Assembly: GCA_044222195.1 (NCBI GenBank)
Contig: JBGANS010000004.1
Coordinates: 186,001 to 250,000, forward strand
Direction: 5' to 3'
DNA from: JAHBXE01 sp044222195
GTDB taxonomy: Bacteria; Planctomycetota; Phycisphaerae; Phycisphaerales; UBA1924
Length of the DNA: 64,000 nt
Below are positions 50,302-57,506 of this stretch, piece after piece. Both the position numbers and the translations under genes were made by a program. Numbering within the stretch: position 1 is the stretch's first letter; each line of letters starts with the position of its first letter. The notes under the pieces were generated by a model. That model was not told where the DNA came from, did not search any database, and saw nothing but the letters and a program-made list of their open reading frames with translations.

Positions 50302-50307
50302 ACACTA
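50302..50307 (-). promoter_or_regulatory. -10 box of a leaderless start (rsmH)
   Basis: TAGTGT on the minus strand, 6 bases (TTGCGC) before the GTG ending at 50295. Confidence 0.5.
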
Positions 50308-50320
50308 CCCGCCCTCCGGC

Positions 50321-50326
50321 TACACT
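50321..50326 (+). promoter_or_regulatory. -10 box of a leaderless start (sppA)
   Basis: TACACT, 6 bases (GCGCGC) before the ATG at 50333. Only 13 bases separate it from the rsmH box on the other strand. Confidence 0.5.
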
Positions 50327-50332
50327 GCGCGC

Positions 50333-51346
50333 ATGACCAGACTGCTCGCCCTTGCCGCGTCGGCGCTCCTTGCCGGGTGTTCGCCGGTCACCATGACGAT
50401 CACCCTATTTGCGGACAGTTCGAAACTGTCCGAGACCACCGTGCAACGAGACAAGGCAACCCGCGATGCAAAAATTGCCATGATCGACGTCCGGGGACTG
50501 ATCTCCGAGAAAGTCGAGGCTGGATTTCTCAGCTCGGGAGGCAGCTCGGTGGATGAACTGACCGCCCGGCTGAGAAAGGCCGAGGACGACCCCCGCGTCA
50601 AAGCGGTCATCATCCGTATCAACTCTCCGGGCGGCACCGTGACCGGCAGCGACATGATGTACCGGGAAGTCCGGCGCTTCGCGGAGGAGAGCAAGAAGCC
50701 CGTGGTGGCCTCCCTGGGCGAAGTCGCCGCGAGCGGGGGCTATTACCTCGCCCTGGCGGCAGACCGCATAGTTGCCGAACCCACGGCCATCACGGGCTCC
50801 ATCGGCGTCATCATGCCCACGATCAACATCAGCGAAGGATTGAACAAGATCGGGATTCACTCCCGGTCGATCAAGTCCGGCAAGAACAAGGACCTCGCCA
50901 ATCCGCTCGAACCGATGCGGGATGAGCAGTACGCCGTCTTGCAGGAAACCGTGGACGAGTTCTACGCTCGATTCAAGGCGCTGGTCGTTGAGCGACGAAA
51001 CCGCCCCTCAGGTGTCGGCACGCGGTCGCTCGACACGACCCGCCTCGACGACCTGACCGACGGACGGGTGGTGACTGGGGTCCGGGCTGCAGAGTTTGGC
51101 CTGGTCGATCAGACCGGCGGGGTGTCCGATGCGTTCGCTCTGGCAAAGGGATTGGCGGGCATTGATGCCGCGGCGTTGGTGAAGTACTACCCCGAAGGTG
51201 GTGAGCGGCCCAAGACGGCGTATGCAACCGCGCCCTCGCCTGGGGGCACCGAAGTCAACCTGGTGCAGATCCGCGCGGGGAACATCGGGCTCTCCGGCGC
51301 AGCGGGATACGCGGGCGCGTACTACCTCTGGATGCCCCCGGGTTAG
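50333..51346 (+). CDS. sppA: Signal peptide peptidase SppA-type S49 protease, lipoprotein
   Basis: A 337-residue serine protease of family S49. The head MTRLLALAASALLAGC is a lipoprotein signal (Cys16), unusual for SppA which mostly has a transmembrane helix. The catalytic Ser is in EVAASGGYYLALAAD (about residue 134) and the Lys in SIKSGKNKDLANP (about 181); TGSIGVIM and the early NSPGG motif are present. Family members degrade cleaved signal peptides. Divergent from rsmH with a 37-base gap that must hold both promoters. Confidence 0.88.
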   Translation: MTRLLALAASALLAGCSPVTMTITLFADSSKLSETTVQRDKATRDAKIAMIDVRGLISEKVEAGFLSSGGSSVDELTARLRKAEDDPRVKAVIIRINSPGGTVTGSDMMYREVRRFAEESKKPVVASLGEVAASGGYYLALAADRIVAEPTAITGSIGVIMPTINISEGLNKIGIHSRSIKSGKNKDLANPLEPMRDEQYAVLQETVDEFYARFKALVVERRNRPSGVGTRSLDTTRLDDLTDGRVVTGVRAAEFGLVDQTGGVSDAFALAKGLAGIDAAALVKYYPEGGERPKTAYATAPSPGGTEVNLVQIRAGNIGLSGAAGYAGAYYLWMPPG

Positions 51347-51425
51347 TGCAGAATTCGCTGAACTCATGAACCCTCGCGCGTACCTGCCGGTAACAGGTGC
51401 ATCGCACCACCCTGCGGAGACCGAC

Positions 51426-52328
51426 ATGAATACTCGCCGCGCGTTCACCCTGGTTGATATCGCCGCACTCTGCGCGACGGGGGCATGCCTGTTGTGCCTG
51501 GCGGCGACCGTCCTTGGGCAGCAGCCAGAGGCTCCACGGACAGTTACCAAGCAACTCAAGGACGCCACCCAGGTTCGCGGCCTCCATCAGGCGCTGATTG
51601 TTTTCGCGCAGAACAACAGCGATGCCTACCCATTGCCTTCCAAGTTCGACACCAACGACAACACCGTGGCCGACCGCGGCTCGCTCAAGGACACCACCGC
51701 GAACATCTACTCCATGCTCGTTTTCATGGGCATGATCTCGACAGAGCTCCTTGTCAGTCCTGTAGAGAAGAACAGCAGTATCACGGTGTACGACCAGTAC
51801 GAGTTTGACACACCGAAGAAGTCGGTGAGGCCTGCGATGGCGCTGTGGGATCCCGCGTTCGGCGTGGACTTCAGTGAGGGACACAAGGGCCACGCCAGCT
51901 ACGCTCATCTTCAACCGTCGGCTGGCCGCGCCCCGCGGTGGAAGTCCACCAGCAAGTCATCGGCTCCCGTGATCAGCATGCGCGGGCCTGAGATTTCCGG
52001 CGTCGTGCACAACGACGATGGCTCGGTTACGCCGACGTTCGCCAACCCGAAGTCGAATACATTCGCGATGTACGATGAGGATGCGAGTTGGTCGGGCAAC
52101 GTCGCGGGAGCGGACAATGCCGTCATCTTCTCGAAGCACACCCTCGCGGTCGGCAAGAGCATCATGAGCGATCCCAAGGCCCGGCAATACACCGATGCAG
52201 AAGGGAAGTCGTGGCCCGACCTGTGGAACTTTGACGAACCGGACGATCCCAGCGCGGCCAACGACTTCCTGGGCATCTTCGTGAGGGCCGGGACAAAGGC
52301 GGCGGAGTTTAAGGCCATCTGGGACTGA
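51426..52328 (+). CDS. Pseudopilin-like protein with divergent N-terminal motif
   Basis: A 300-residue protein. MNTRRAFTLVDIAALCATGACLLCLAATVLGQQ resembles a prepilin signal and helix, but the +5 Glu (FTLxE) is Asp and the helix contains cysteines. The body starts with a segment usual for planctomycete prepilin-like proteins (TKQLKDATQVRGLHQALIVFAQNNSDAYPLP), then WNFDEPDDPS near the end. ATG 51426 has GGAG upstream. Asp at +5 may impair methylation or assembly with a major pilin. Confidence 0.7.
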   Translation: MNTRRAFTLVDIAALCATGACLLCLAATVLGQQPEAPRTVTKQLKDATQVRGLHQALIVFAQNNSDAYPLPSKFDTNDNTVADRGSLKDTTANIYSMLVFMGMISTELLVSPVEKNSSITVYDQYEFDTPKKSVRPAMALWDPAFGVDFSEGHKGHASYAHLQPSAGRAPRWKSTSKSSAPVISMRGPEISGVVHNDDGSVTPTFANPKSNTFAMYDEDASWSGNVAGADNAVIFSKHTLAVGKSIMSDPKARQYTDAEGKSWPDLWNFDEPDDPSAANDFLGIFVRAGTKAAEFKAIWD

Positions 52329-52553
52329 TACCCGGCGCAGGCCTGCCATCGGCCCGGCAGCGGCTCCGCCAAAGGGCCTTCCTGGCCTCCCATCCAGCCC
52401 GGCAGGCCCGCAATAACTCCCGCTCCACTGAAGTCAACGCCCTGCCTGTCCGAAATTGGGATAACCCGAATTCGACCCCTCGAACACATGGTGGGCTTGC
52501 GTGAGACGCCCACGGGAAGATCGGTACCGCCCGAGCGGCACAGGATTGTGTGA

Positions 52554-54515
52554 ATGGATCCGAAAGCCCTCGACAAAGTGCTCAACTGCCCCTCTCTCCC
52601 CAGCCTTCCCGGCGTGGCGATTTCGATGCTGGAACTGATGCGGCAGCCGTCCTGCACGGCGGACAAGGTCGCTGATCTCATCCAGAACGACCCCGCGCTG
52701 GCATCGAAGGTTCTTCGGACCGTCAACTCGAGCTACTACGGGCTCAGCAAGCCCTGCCCCACCATCTCGCGTGCGGTCTCGTTCCTCGGGATGAACACGG
52801 TCAAGTCCCTGACGTTGGGCCTCAGCCTGGTTGACGTCGGCCGGAGCACCGATGCCGGGTTCGATCTCGCGGCCTATTGGAGGAGGTGCGTGTACGGCGC
52901 CGCCGCCGCCCGGATCATCGCCCGGCACAGCCGGATGTGTGACCCGGACGAGGTGTTCATCGGAACCCTGCTCCAGGACGTCGGCATGCTGGCCTGCTAC
53001 GCGGCACTCGGTGTCCAGTATGCCGCGCTGATCTCCAGCGCACCGGCCCACGAAGACCTGGCGCCGCTCGAACGCGAGCACTTCGGATTCGATCACGCGG
53101 AAGCCGGGGCGCGGATGGCCGAAAAGTGGCGGCTGCCGGATCACATCATCGCCTGCACCCGATTCCACCACCGGCCGGAAAGCGCCCCGGAGGTGCACGC
53201 GCCCTTTGTCCGCGTGGTGTCCACGTCCACCGATGCTTCCGCCTGTCTGACGGACACAACTGTTCCAGCATCTCTCGCATCCTTCCGGCGCCGGATGCGC
53301 GAGTGGTTCAACGTTGACACCGCCGCCTCAGACGATCTGCTCCATCAGACGACCGGGGCCGCGAAGGAACTGGGCAAGCTCCTCGAACTCGACACCGGGC
53401 AGCCCCCGGACGTCGGAGCGATCCTCGCCGAAGCCAGCGAACAACTCCTCCACCACCAGGTGGACATGGAGCGAACACAGACGGAACTGACGCGCCAGAC
53501 GGTGACCGACGCCCTGACCGGCGCGGCCAACCGAAAGCACTTTGATGTCTCGATGCAACGGGCGTTTTCCGAAGCCGACCAGGCCGGAACACCTCTGTCT
53601 GTGCTCTTCGCCGATGCCGACAAGTTCAAGTCGGTCAATGACACGCTCGGCCACCAGGCCGGGGATGCCGTCCTCGTCGAGATATCCCGACGGTTGCGCG
53701 AGGGCGTGGGCAGTGACGGCACGGTGTGTCGTTACGGGGGTGAGGAGTTTGCGATCATTCTCCCGGGCGCCGGCCTGGACGCCGCGAGGGCAATCGCCGA
53801 GCGGCTGCGCCAGTCCCTCGAGGCCCGGCCGATCGACATTGCTTCGCTCGGCGTGAGCGCCCGTGAAGTCCGCCAAACAATCAGCCTTGGTGTGGCCTGT
53901 CTTTCGAAGCCTGCTTCCTCGTTTGCCAACTGGGAAGCCCTGGTTCACGCGGCGGACGAAGCCGTGTACGCCGCCAAGAAAGCGGGACGCAACCGGGTGC
54001 AGTGCGCTGGCGATGCCACTATTCCCGCGCCCGCCCTCGCGCCGATGCCGACGCAAAGACCGCAATCGCCGTCGGCCCCTCGCACGGTCGGGGATGCCAA
54101 CGGCAAGAGCCTGATTCTGATTGTCGAAGACGATGCCCTCTCCGCCAAGATGCTCGACGTGCTGTTGACCCGGCACGGCAACTTCCAGACCGTCATTGCT
54201 CGCTCAGCCGAGGACGCTCTTCGCCTGCTCCACGGTGGAAGAAAGGACCCCGCGATCCGGCCAGCACTGCTGCTGGTAGACCTGAACCTGCCCTCTATGT
54301 CGGGCGCCGACTTCATCCGAGCCTGCCGGTCTATGCCGGCGCTGTGTGACCTCCGGTTCGTCGTCATGTCGGCGTGCGCCGGTGCCGACGAACGCAGGGA
54401 CATCGACAGCCTGGGAGCTCTCGCTTATCTCGACAAGGCCGACCTCTGCTCGGACATCGTCGGGGCTCTCAAGCGGTTGACAGACGCGGCGAGGCCGAAT
54501 GCGGTCGCGGCCTGA
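52554..54515 (+). CDS. HDOD-GGDEF-REC signalling protein, probable diguanylate cyclase
   Basis: A 653-residue cytosolic protein with three modules: HDOD (about 1-230, including PSLPSLPGVAISMLELM and SRAVSFLGMNTVKSL), GGDEF (about 325-485, DALTGAANRKHFD, then active-site RYGGEEFAIILPG near residue 395) and a C-terminal receiver (LILIVEDDALSAKML, phospho-acceptor region LLLVDLNLPSMSG, then VVMSAC and LDKADL). No RxxD inhibitory site is visible before GGEEF. The likely output is cyclic di-GMP under control of phosphorylation and the HDOD domain. REC at the C-terminus is the reverse of the common REC-GGDEF order. Confidence 0.88.
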   Translation: MDPKALDKVLNCPSLPSLPGVAISMLELMRQPSCTADKVADLIQNDPALASKVLRTVNSSYYGLSKPCPTISRAVSFLGMNTVKSLTLGLSLVDVGRSTDAGFDLAAYWRRCVYGAAAARIIARHSRMCDPDEVFIGTLLQDVGMLACYAALGVQYAALISSAPAHEDLAPLEREHFGFDHAEAGARMAEKWRLPDHIIACTRFHHRPESAPEVHAPFVRVVSTSTDASACLTDTTVPASLASFRRRMREWFNVDTAASDDLLHQTTGAAKELGKLLELDTGQPPDVGAILAEASEQLLHHQVDMERTQTELTRQTVTDALTGAANRKHFDVSMQRAFSEADQAGTPLSVLFADADKFKSVNDTLGHQAGDAVLVEISRRLREGVGSDGTVCRYGGEEFAIILPGAGLDAARAIAERLRQSLEARPIDIASLGVSAREVRQTISLGVACLSKPASSFANWEALVHAADEAVYAAKKAGRNRVQCAGDATIPAPALAPMPTQRPQSPSAPRTVGDANGKSLILIVEDDALSAKMLDVLLTRHGNFQTVIARSAEDALRLLHGGRKDPAIRPALLLVDLNLPSMSGADFIRACRSMPALCDLRFVVMSACAGADERRDIDSLGALAYLDKADLCSDIVGALKRLTDAARPNAVAA

Positions 54516-54535
54516 TCGGCCCGGCTGCCGGCGAC

Positions 54536-55678
54536 CTACTCGTTGCCCGGCCAACCCGCGGTGACAAACTTGCCGTCACGATGGAAGACGATTCCGTCGG
54601 CCTCGATCGTGCCGCCACGACGCAGGTCGCACACCATATCCCAGTGCAGCCCCGAATCGTTGGTATTGCCGCTTTCCGGGTATCCCGCGCCGACGGCCGC
54701 ATGGAACGTCCCGCCGATCTTTTCATCGAACAGAGTGTTCCGGGAAAAGTCCTTGATTCCGTAGTTGGTGCCGATGGCGATTTCGCCGAGGTTCCGCGCG
54801 CCCGGGTCCTGGTCGAGCATCTTGATGAGAAACTCTTCGTTCTTCTTCGCCGAGGCATCCACCACGCGGCCGCCCTTGAACACGAGCCGCACGCCCTCAA
54901 CCTCGCGGCCTTGGTACACCGCGGGGAATGTGTAGTTCACATGGCCATCGACGCCCTGCGGGCCGGTGAACACTTCACCGTCGGGAAAGTTTTCGGTTCC
55001 CGCGCAGTTGATCCAGTGTGACTTGGTGGGATTGACATCCACCGTAAGATCCGTGCCGTCATGGCCCTCCATGGCGGGGGCCCGGAAACGCAGCACCTTC
55101 TTGTCCTTCAGGTAATCGCACACCCGCTGCTGCCGGTCCTGGATCTTCATCCACGCCGCCACGGGATCGGACAGGTGGAGCAGGCCCGCGCCGTAGACGA
55201 AGTCTTCGTACGCGCGGAGCGACATCTCCGCATCCTGAGCGGAGCCGTTGGTCGGGAAGAGCGTGCCGCACCACCGCATCTTCCCCTCGGCCGCACGCTC
55301 CATGAACCGCTTCATGATCGGCTTCCTCGAAGACTGAAGCATCGCGGCGCGCTTCGGATCCACCTTTCCAAGGAACTTCGTATTCAGGTCCGCCCAGAGA
55401 CCGATGTGGACGTCGATCGTCTCGACGCGGTGCTTCTCAATCGGAGAGATGAACTTGAGCTGCTCTTCGCTGCCGTGACTGAGCATGAGTTCCTGGAGTG
55501 ACTCGGACCGGGTGGTCCAGTAGGGATTGCCGCCCGCCCTCACCACCGCCGCGTAGATCGCTTCGATCAGCGGCATCGCGACGGGTTCGGCGTGGATCTG
55601 GACAAGATCTCCGGGCTTGACGCGGGTGGAGTACCGGACGATGACATCGGCGAGCTTTTCGACACGGATATCGGCCAT
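54536..55678 (-). CDS. M29 family aminopeptidase (AmpS-like)
   Basis: A 380-residue metallo-aminopeptidase. MADIRVEKLADVIVRYSTRVKPGDLVQIHAEPVAMPLI is the typical N-terminal domain; metal ligands lie in the C-terminal half: NFPDGEVFTGP (Glu), GEIAIGTNYGIK (Glu), GNTNDSGLHWDMVCDL (His, Asp). GAGGA lies 7 bases before the ATG and TATAGT about 24 bases upstream. Releases N-terminal residues from peptides. Confidence 0.88.
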   Translation of the reverse strand: MADIRVEKLADVIVRYSTRVKPGDLVQIHAEPVAMPLIEAIYAAVVRAGGNPYWTTRSESLQELMLSHGSEEQLKFISPIEKHRVETIDVHIGLWADLNTKFLGKVDPKRAAMLQSSRKPIMKRFMERAAEGKMRWCGTLFPTNGSAQDAEMSLRAYEDFVYGAGLLHLSDPVAAWMKIQDRQQRVCDYLKDKKVLRFRAPAMEGHDGTDLTVDVNPTKSHWINCAGTENFPDGEVFTGPQGVDGHVNYTFPAVYQGREVEGVRLVFKGGRVVDASAKKNEEFLIKMLDQDPGARNLGEIAIGTNYGIKDFSRNTLFDEKIGGTFHAAVGAGYPESGNTNDSGLHWDMVCDLRRGGTIEADGIVFHRDGKFVTAGWPGNE

Positions 55679-55840
55679 TTCGGGGTCCTCCCGGGGTGGG
55701 CACTATAGAGTCAATCCCGGCCGCGACGGCGTTTCTTGGCGGAACTTTGTACGCTTACGGGCGTACCACTCGGGGCCGCCCTGTCGGTCATCGCGGCCCT
55801 ACGCTTTGCCCTTCCGATGTCGCACTCTTGGGGAGTCACC

Positions 55841-56461
55841 ATGCGTCCGATCGAACGAATTGTTGTCCTCGGCGGAGTTCTCGCGGCGATCCTCATCAGC
55901 CTCGCCGGACGGGTGGGAGATTCCCGTGCGTTCGCGGCCCCCACCACGGTCGCACCTGGCCCGATGAAGTTCGGAACGGTGGATGTATTTGTGGTCGCTG
56001 AAGCACTGATGGAAGCGCCCGAACTCAAGAAAATGCGTACCGACGCCGTGTCCACCTGGCAGGCGAAGTCCGATTCGATCAACAAGGAACTCAAAGAGCT
56101 GGACACCGACCTGTCCATCCTGCCGCAGAACGACCCGAAGGTCCAGGACATCATGAAGAAGGTCGAGATCAAGCGGCAGGATTACCAGAAACTGGTGCAG
56201 GATCGCATGGCCGATCTCGAGCGGATCAACTCCACGCAGCTCATTGACGCGTATGGGAGAATCCGGGCCGCGGCCGAGAAGGTCGCGGCGCAGCAGGAGT
56301 ACACGCACGTGTTCTCAAGCCGCGAGTACGCGCGGCAGATCACCACGACCTCACTGTCGCAAACCCTGCAGGAGTTGCTGGCCCGGCCCATCATCAACGG
56401 GGGCCAAGTCGACGACTTGACCAAGGCGGTTCTGGCGGAGTTGAAAGTAGCTCCGAAGTAA
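55841..56461 (+). CDS. OmpH/Skp-like periplasmic chaperone
   Basis: A 206-residue exported protein with a signal helix (about 7-30) then MKFGTVDVFVVAEALMEAPELKKM, a Skp-like first strand-helix, and a long coiled coil (KSDSINKELKELDTDL...QDIMKKVEIKRQDYQKLVQDRMADLERI). Skp holds unfolded outer membrane proteins. Size and order fit, though the sequence is diverged. ATG 55841 is chosen since GGGAG is 5 bases upstream; an earlier in-frame start at 55736 would add a non-signal head. Confidence 0.7.
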   Translation: MRPIERIVVLGGVLAAILISLAGRVGDSRAFAAPTTVAPGPMKFGTVDVFVVAEALMEAPELKKMRTDAVSTWQAKSDSINKELKELDTDLSILPQNDPKVQDIMKKVEIKRQDYQKLVQDRMADLERINSTQLIDAYGRIRAAAEKVAAQQEYTHVFSSREYARQITTTSLSQTLQELLARPIINGGQVDDLTKAVLAELKVAPK

Positions 56462-56474
56462 TCGATGGCCTCGC

Positions 56475-56801
56475 CTAGCGACGGGCCGTGCGGCGCTTCG
56501 CGATGACGACCTCCGGCGAAGCGGGCGCCGGCGGCGGTGCGAGCAGACTCGGAAAGAGCCGCTCGGCGTCAACCCAGTTGCCGATGTCCGCCCCGCCGCG
56601 AAGCTGCCAGAGCGCGTGGGCGATGGCCCCAGTCAGCGCGCCGGTCACTTCCACGGACTCGGGCCCGCCCGCCGAAACCCAGACGCGAGCCTTGCCACCC
56701 GGGCCACGTTCACATCGAATCGCAGGCACGCGGACGGTCGGCGGCGGCGTGCCGGGGGCCGTCGAGCTCTTGACTTTGCTGGATCGAACTTCCGCGGCCA
56801 T
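56475..56801 (-). CDS. Hypothetical protein, 108 residues
   Basis: Not recognised. The protein has a Pro/Ser-rich head, a central part with strand-like GGKARVWVSAGGPESVEVTGAL and a helix TGAIAHALWQLRGGADIG, and a basic tail (VVIAKRRTARR). GGCGGGA lies just before the ATG. Head-on to the Skp-like gene with a 13-base gap. Confidence 0.45.
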   Translation of the reverse strand: MAAEVRSSKVKSSTAPGTPPPTVRVPAIRCERGPGGKARVWVSAGGPESVEVTGALTGAIAHALWQLRGGADIGNWVDAERLFPSLLAPPPAPASPEVVIAKRRTARR

Positions 56802-56849
56802 TCCCGCCTCCTTGGCTTCAAGCCTTGCCCGGAATACGCACGGGGAAAA

Positions 56850-56923
56850 TGGGCGCAACAGGACTCGAACCTGTGACCTCAGCTATGTGACAGCTGCGCT
56901 CTAGCCAACTGAGCTATGCGCCC
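56850..56923 (-). tRNA. tRNA-Val (anticodon CAC)
   Basis: Cloverleaf on the minus strand: acceptor GGGCGCA / TGCGCCC, D arm GCTC...GAGC, anticodon arm CAGCT-GTCACAT-AGCTG with T33 and anticodon CAC, T arm ACAGG-TTCGAGT-CCTGT, discriminator A as expected for Val. CCA is not encoded. Confidence 0.9.
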
Positions 56924-57015
56924 GAGAGACGGCTTTCGCCGTTGGCCACAAGGATAGGACCCGCGTCCCCTCCTGTCATCACCGTGGACGGACTTCCCTG
57001 TGGCTGGGGAATGAG

Positions 57016-57021
57016 TATGCT
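57016..57021 (+). promoter_or_regulatory. -10 box near the carbonic-anhydrase-like start
   Basis: TATGCT, 7 bases before the ATG at 57029. The same bases contain an earlier in-frame ATG (57017). Confidence 0.4.
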
Positions 57022-57028
57022 GATACGC

Positions 57029-57505
57029 ATGCCACCATCAGATCCAGGCCGATCGTTCGCCTATCAAAGCGACATTGGCTACGAGCGCAGCCGCATCCAC
57101 GCCGCCGCGATCTACTGCTCCGACGGCCGAGTGGGTGAGCACTTTGACGACTTCCTGCAGGTCGGATTGAAGCTCCCTCGCTACGACCGCGTCGCGCTCC
57201 CGGGAGGCCCGGCTTGCCTCGCCGGGCACCCTCAGGCTCACCTTGAAGAACAAGGCGTTGTCGATGAGTTGCAGTTTCTCGTCCAGTTTCACAAGTTGAC
57301 GCGCATCGTGCTCATCGCCCACCAGGGCTGTGCGTTCTACGCGTCGCGGCTGGAACTCAAGGAACCGCGGCTGGAGCTGGTGCAGAGAGCCGACCTTGTC
57401 CGGGCGACCGCCTTCGTTCACCGAGTAACCGGGCTCGACTCAATCGAGGCCTACTTCGCTCGACTGGCTGAGGGCTCCATCCGGTTCGAACGGGTCGACG
57501 TCTGA
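57029..57505 (+). CDS. Beta-carbonic-anhydrase-like protein
   Basis: About 158 residues. AAAIYCSDGRVGEHFDDFL holds the Cys-x-Asp-x-Arg dyad of beta-carbonic anhydrases and RIVLIAHQGCAFYAS the His-x-x-Cys; together these are the three zinc ligands and the Asp-Arg gate. It is shorter than typical beta enzymes (about 190-220), lacking much of the dimer helices, so activity is not assured; similar proteins of unknown role exist. ATG 57029 is taken because TATGCT sits 7 bases before it; ATG 57017 after GGGGA and ATG 57011 are alternatives. Confidence 0.65.
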   Translation: MPPSDPGRSFAYQSDIGYERSRIHAAAIYCSDGRVGEHFDDFLQVGLKLPRYDRVALPGGPACLAGHPQAHLEEQGVVDELQFLVQFHKLTRIVLIAHQGCAFYASRLELKEPRLELVQRADLVRATAFVHRVTGLDSIEAYFARLAEGSIRFERVDV

Positions 57506-57506
57506 A

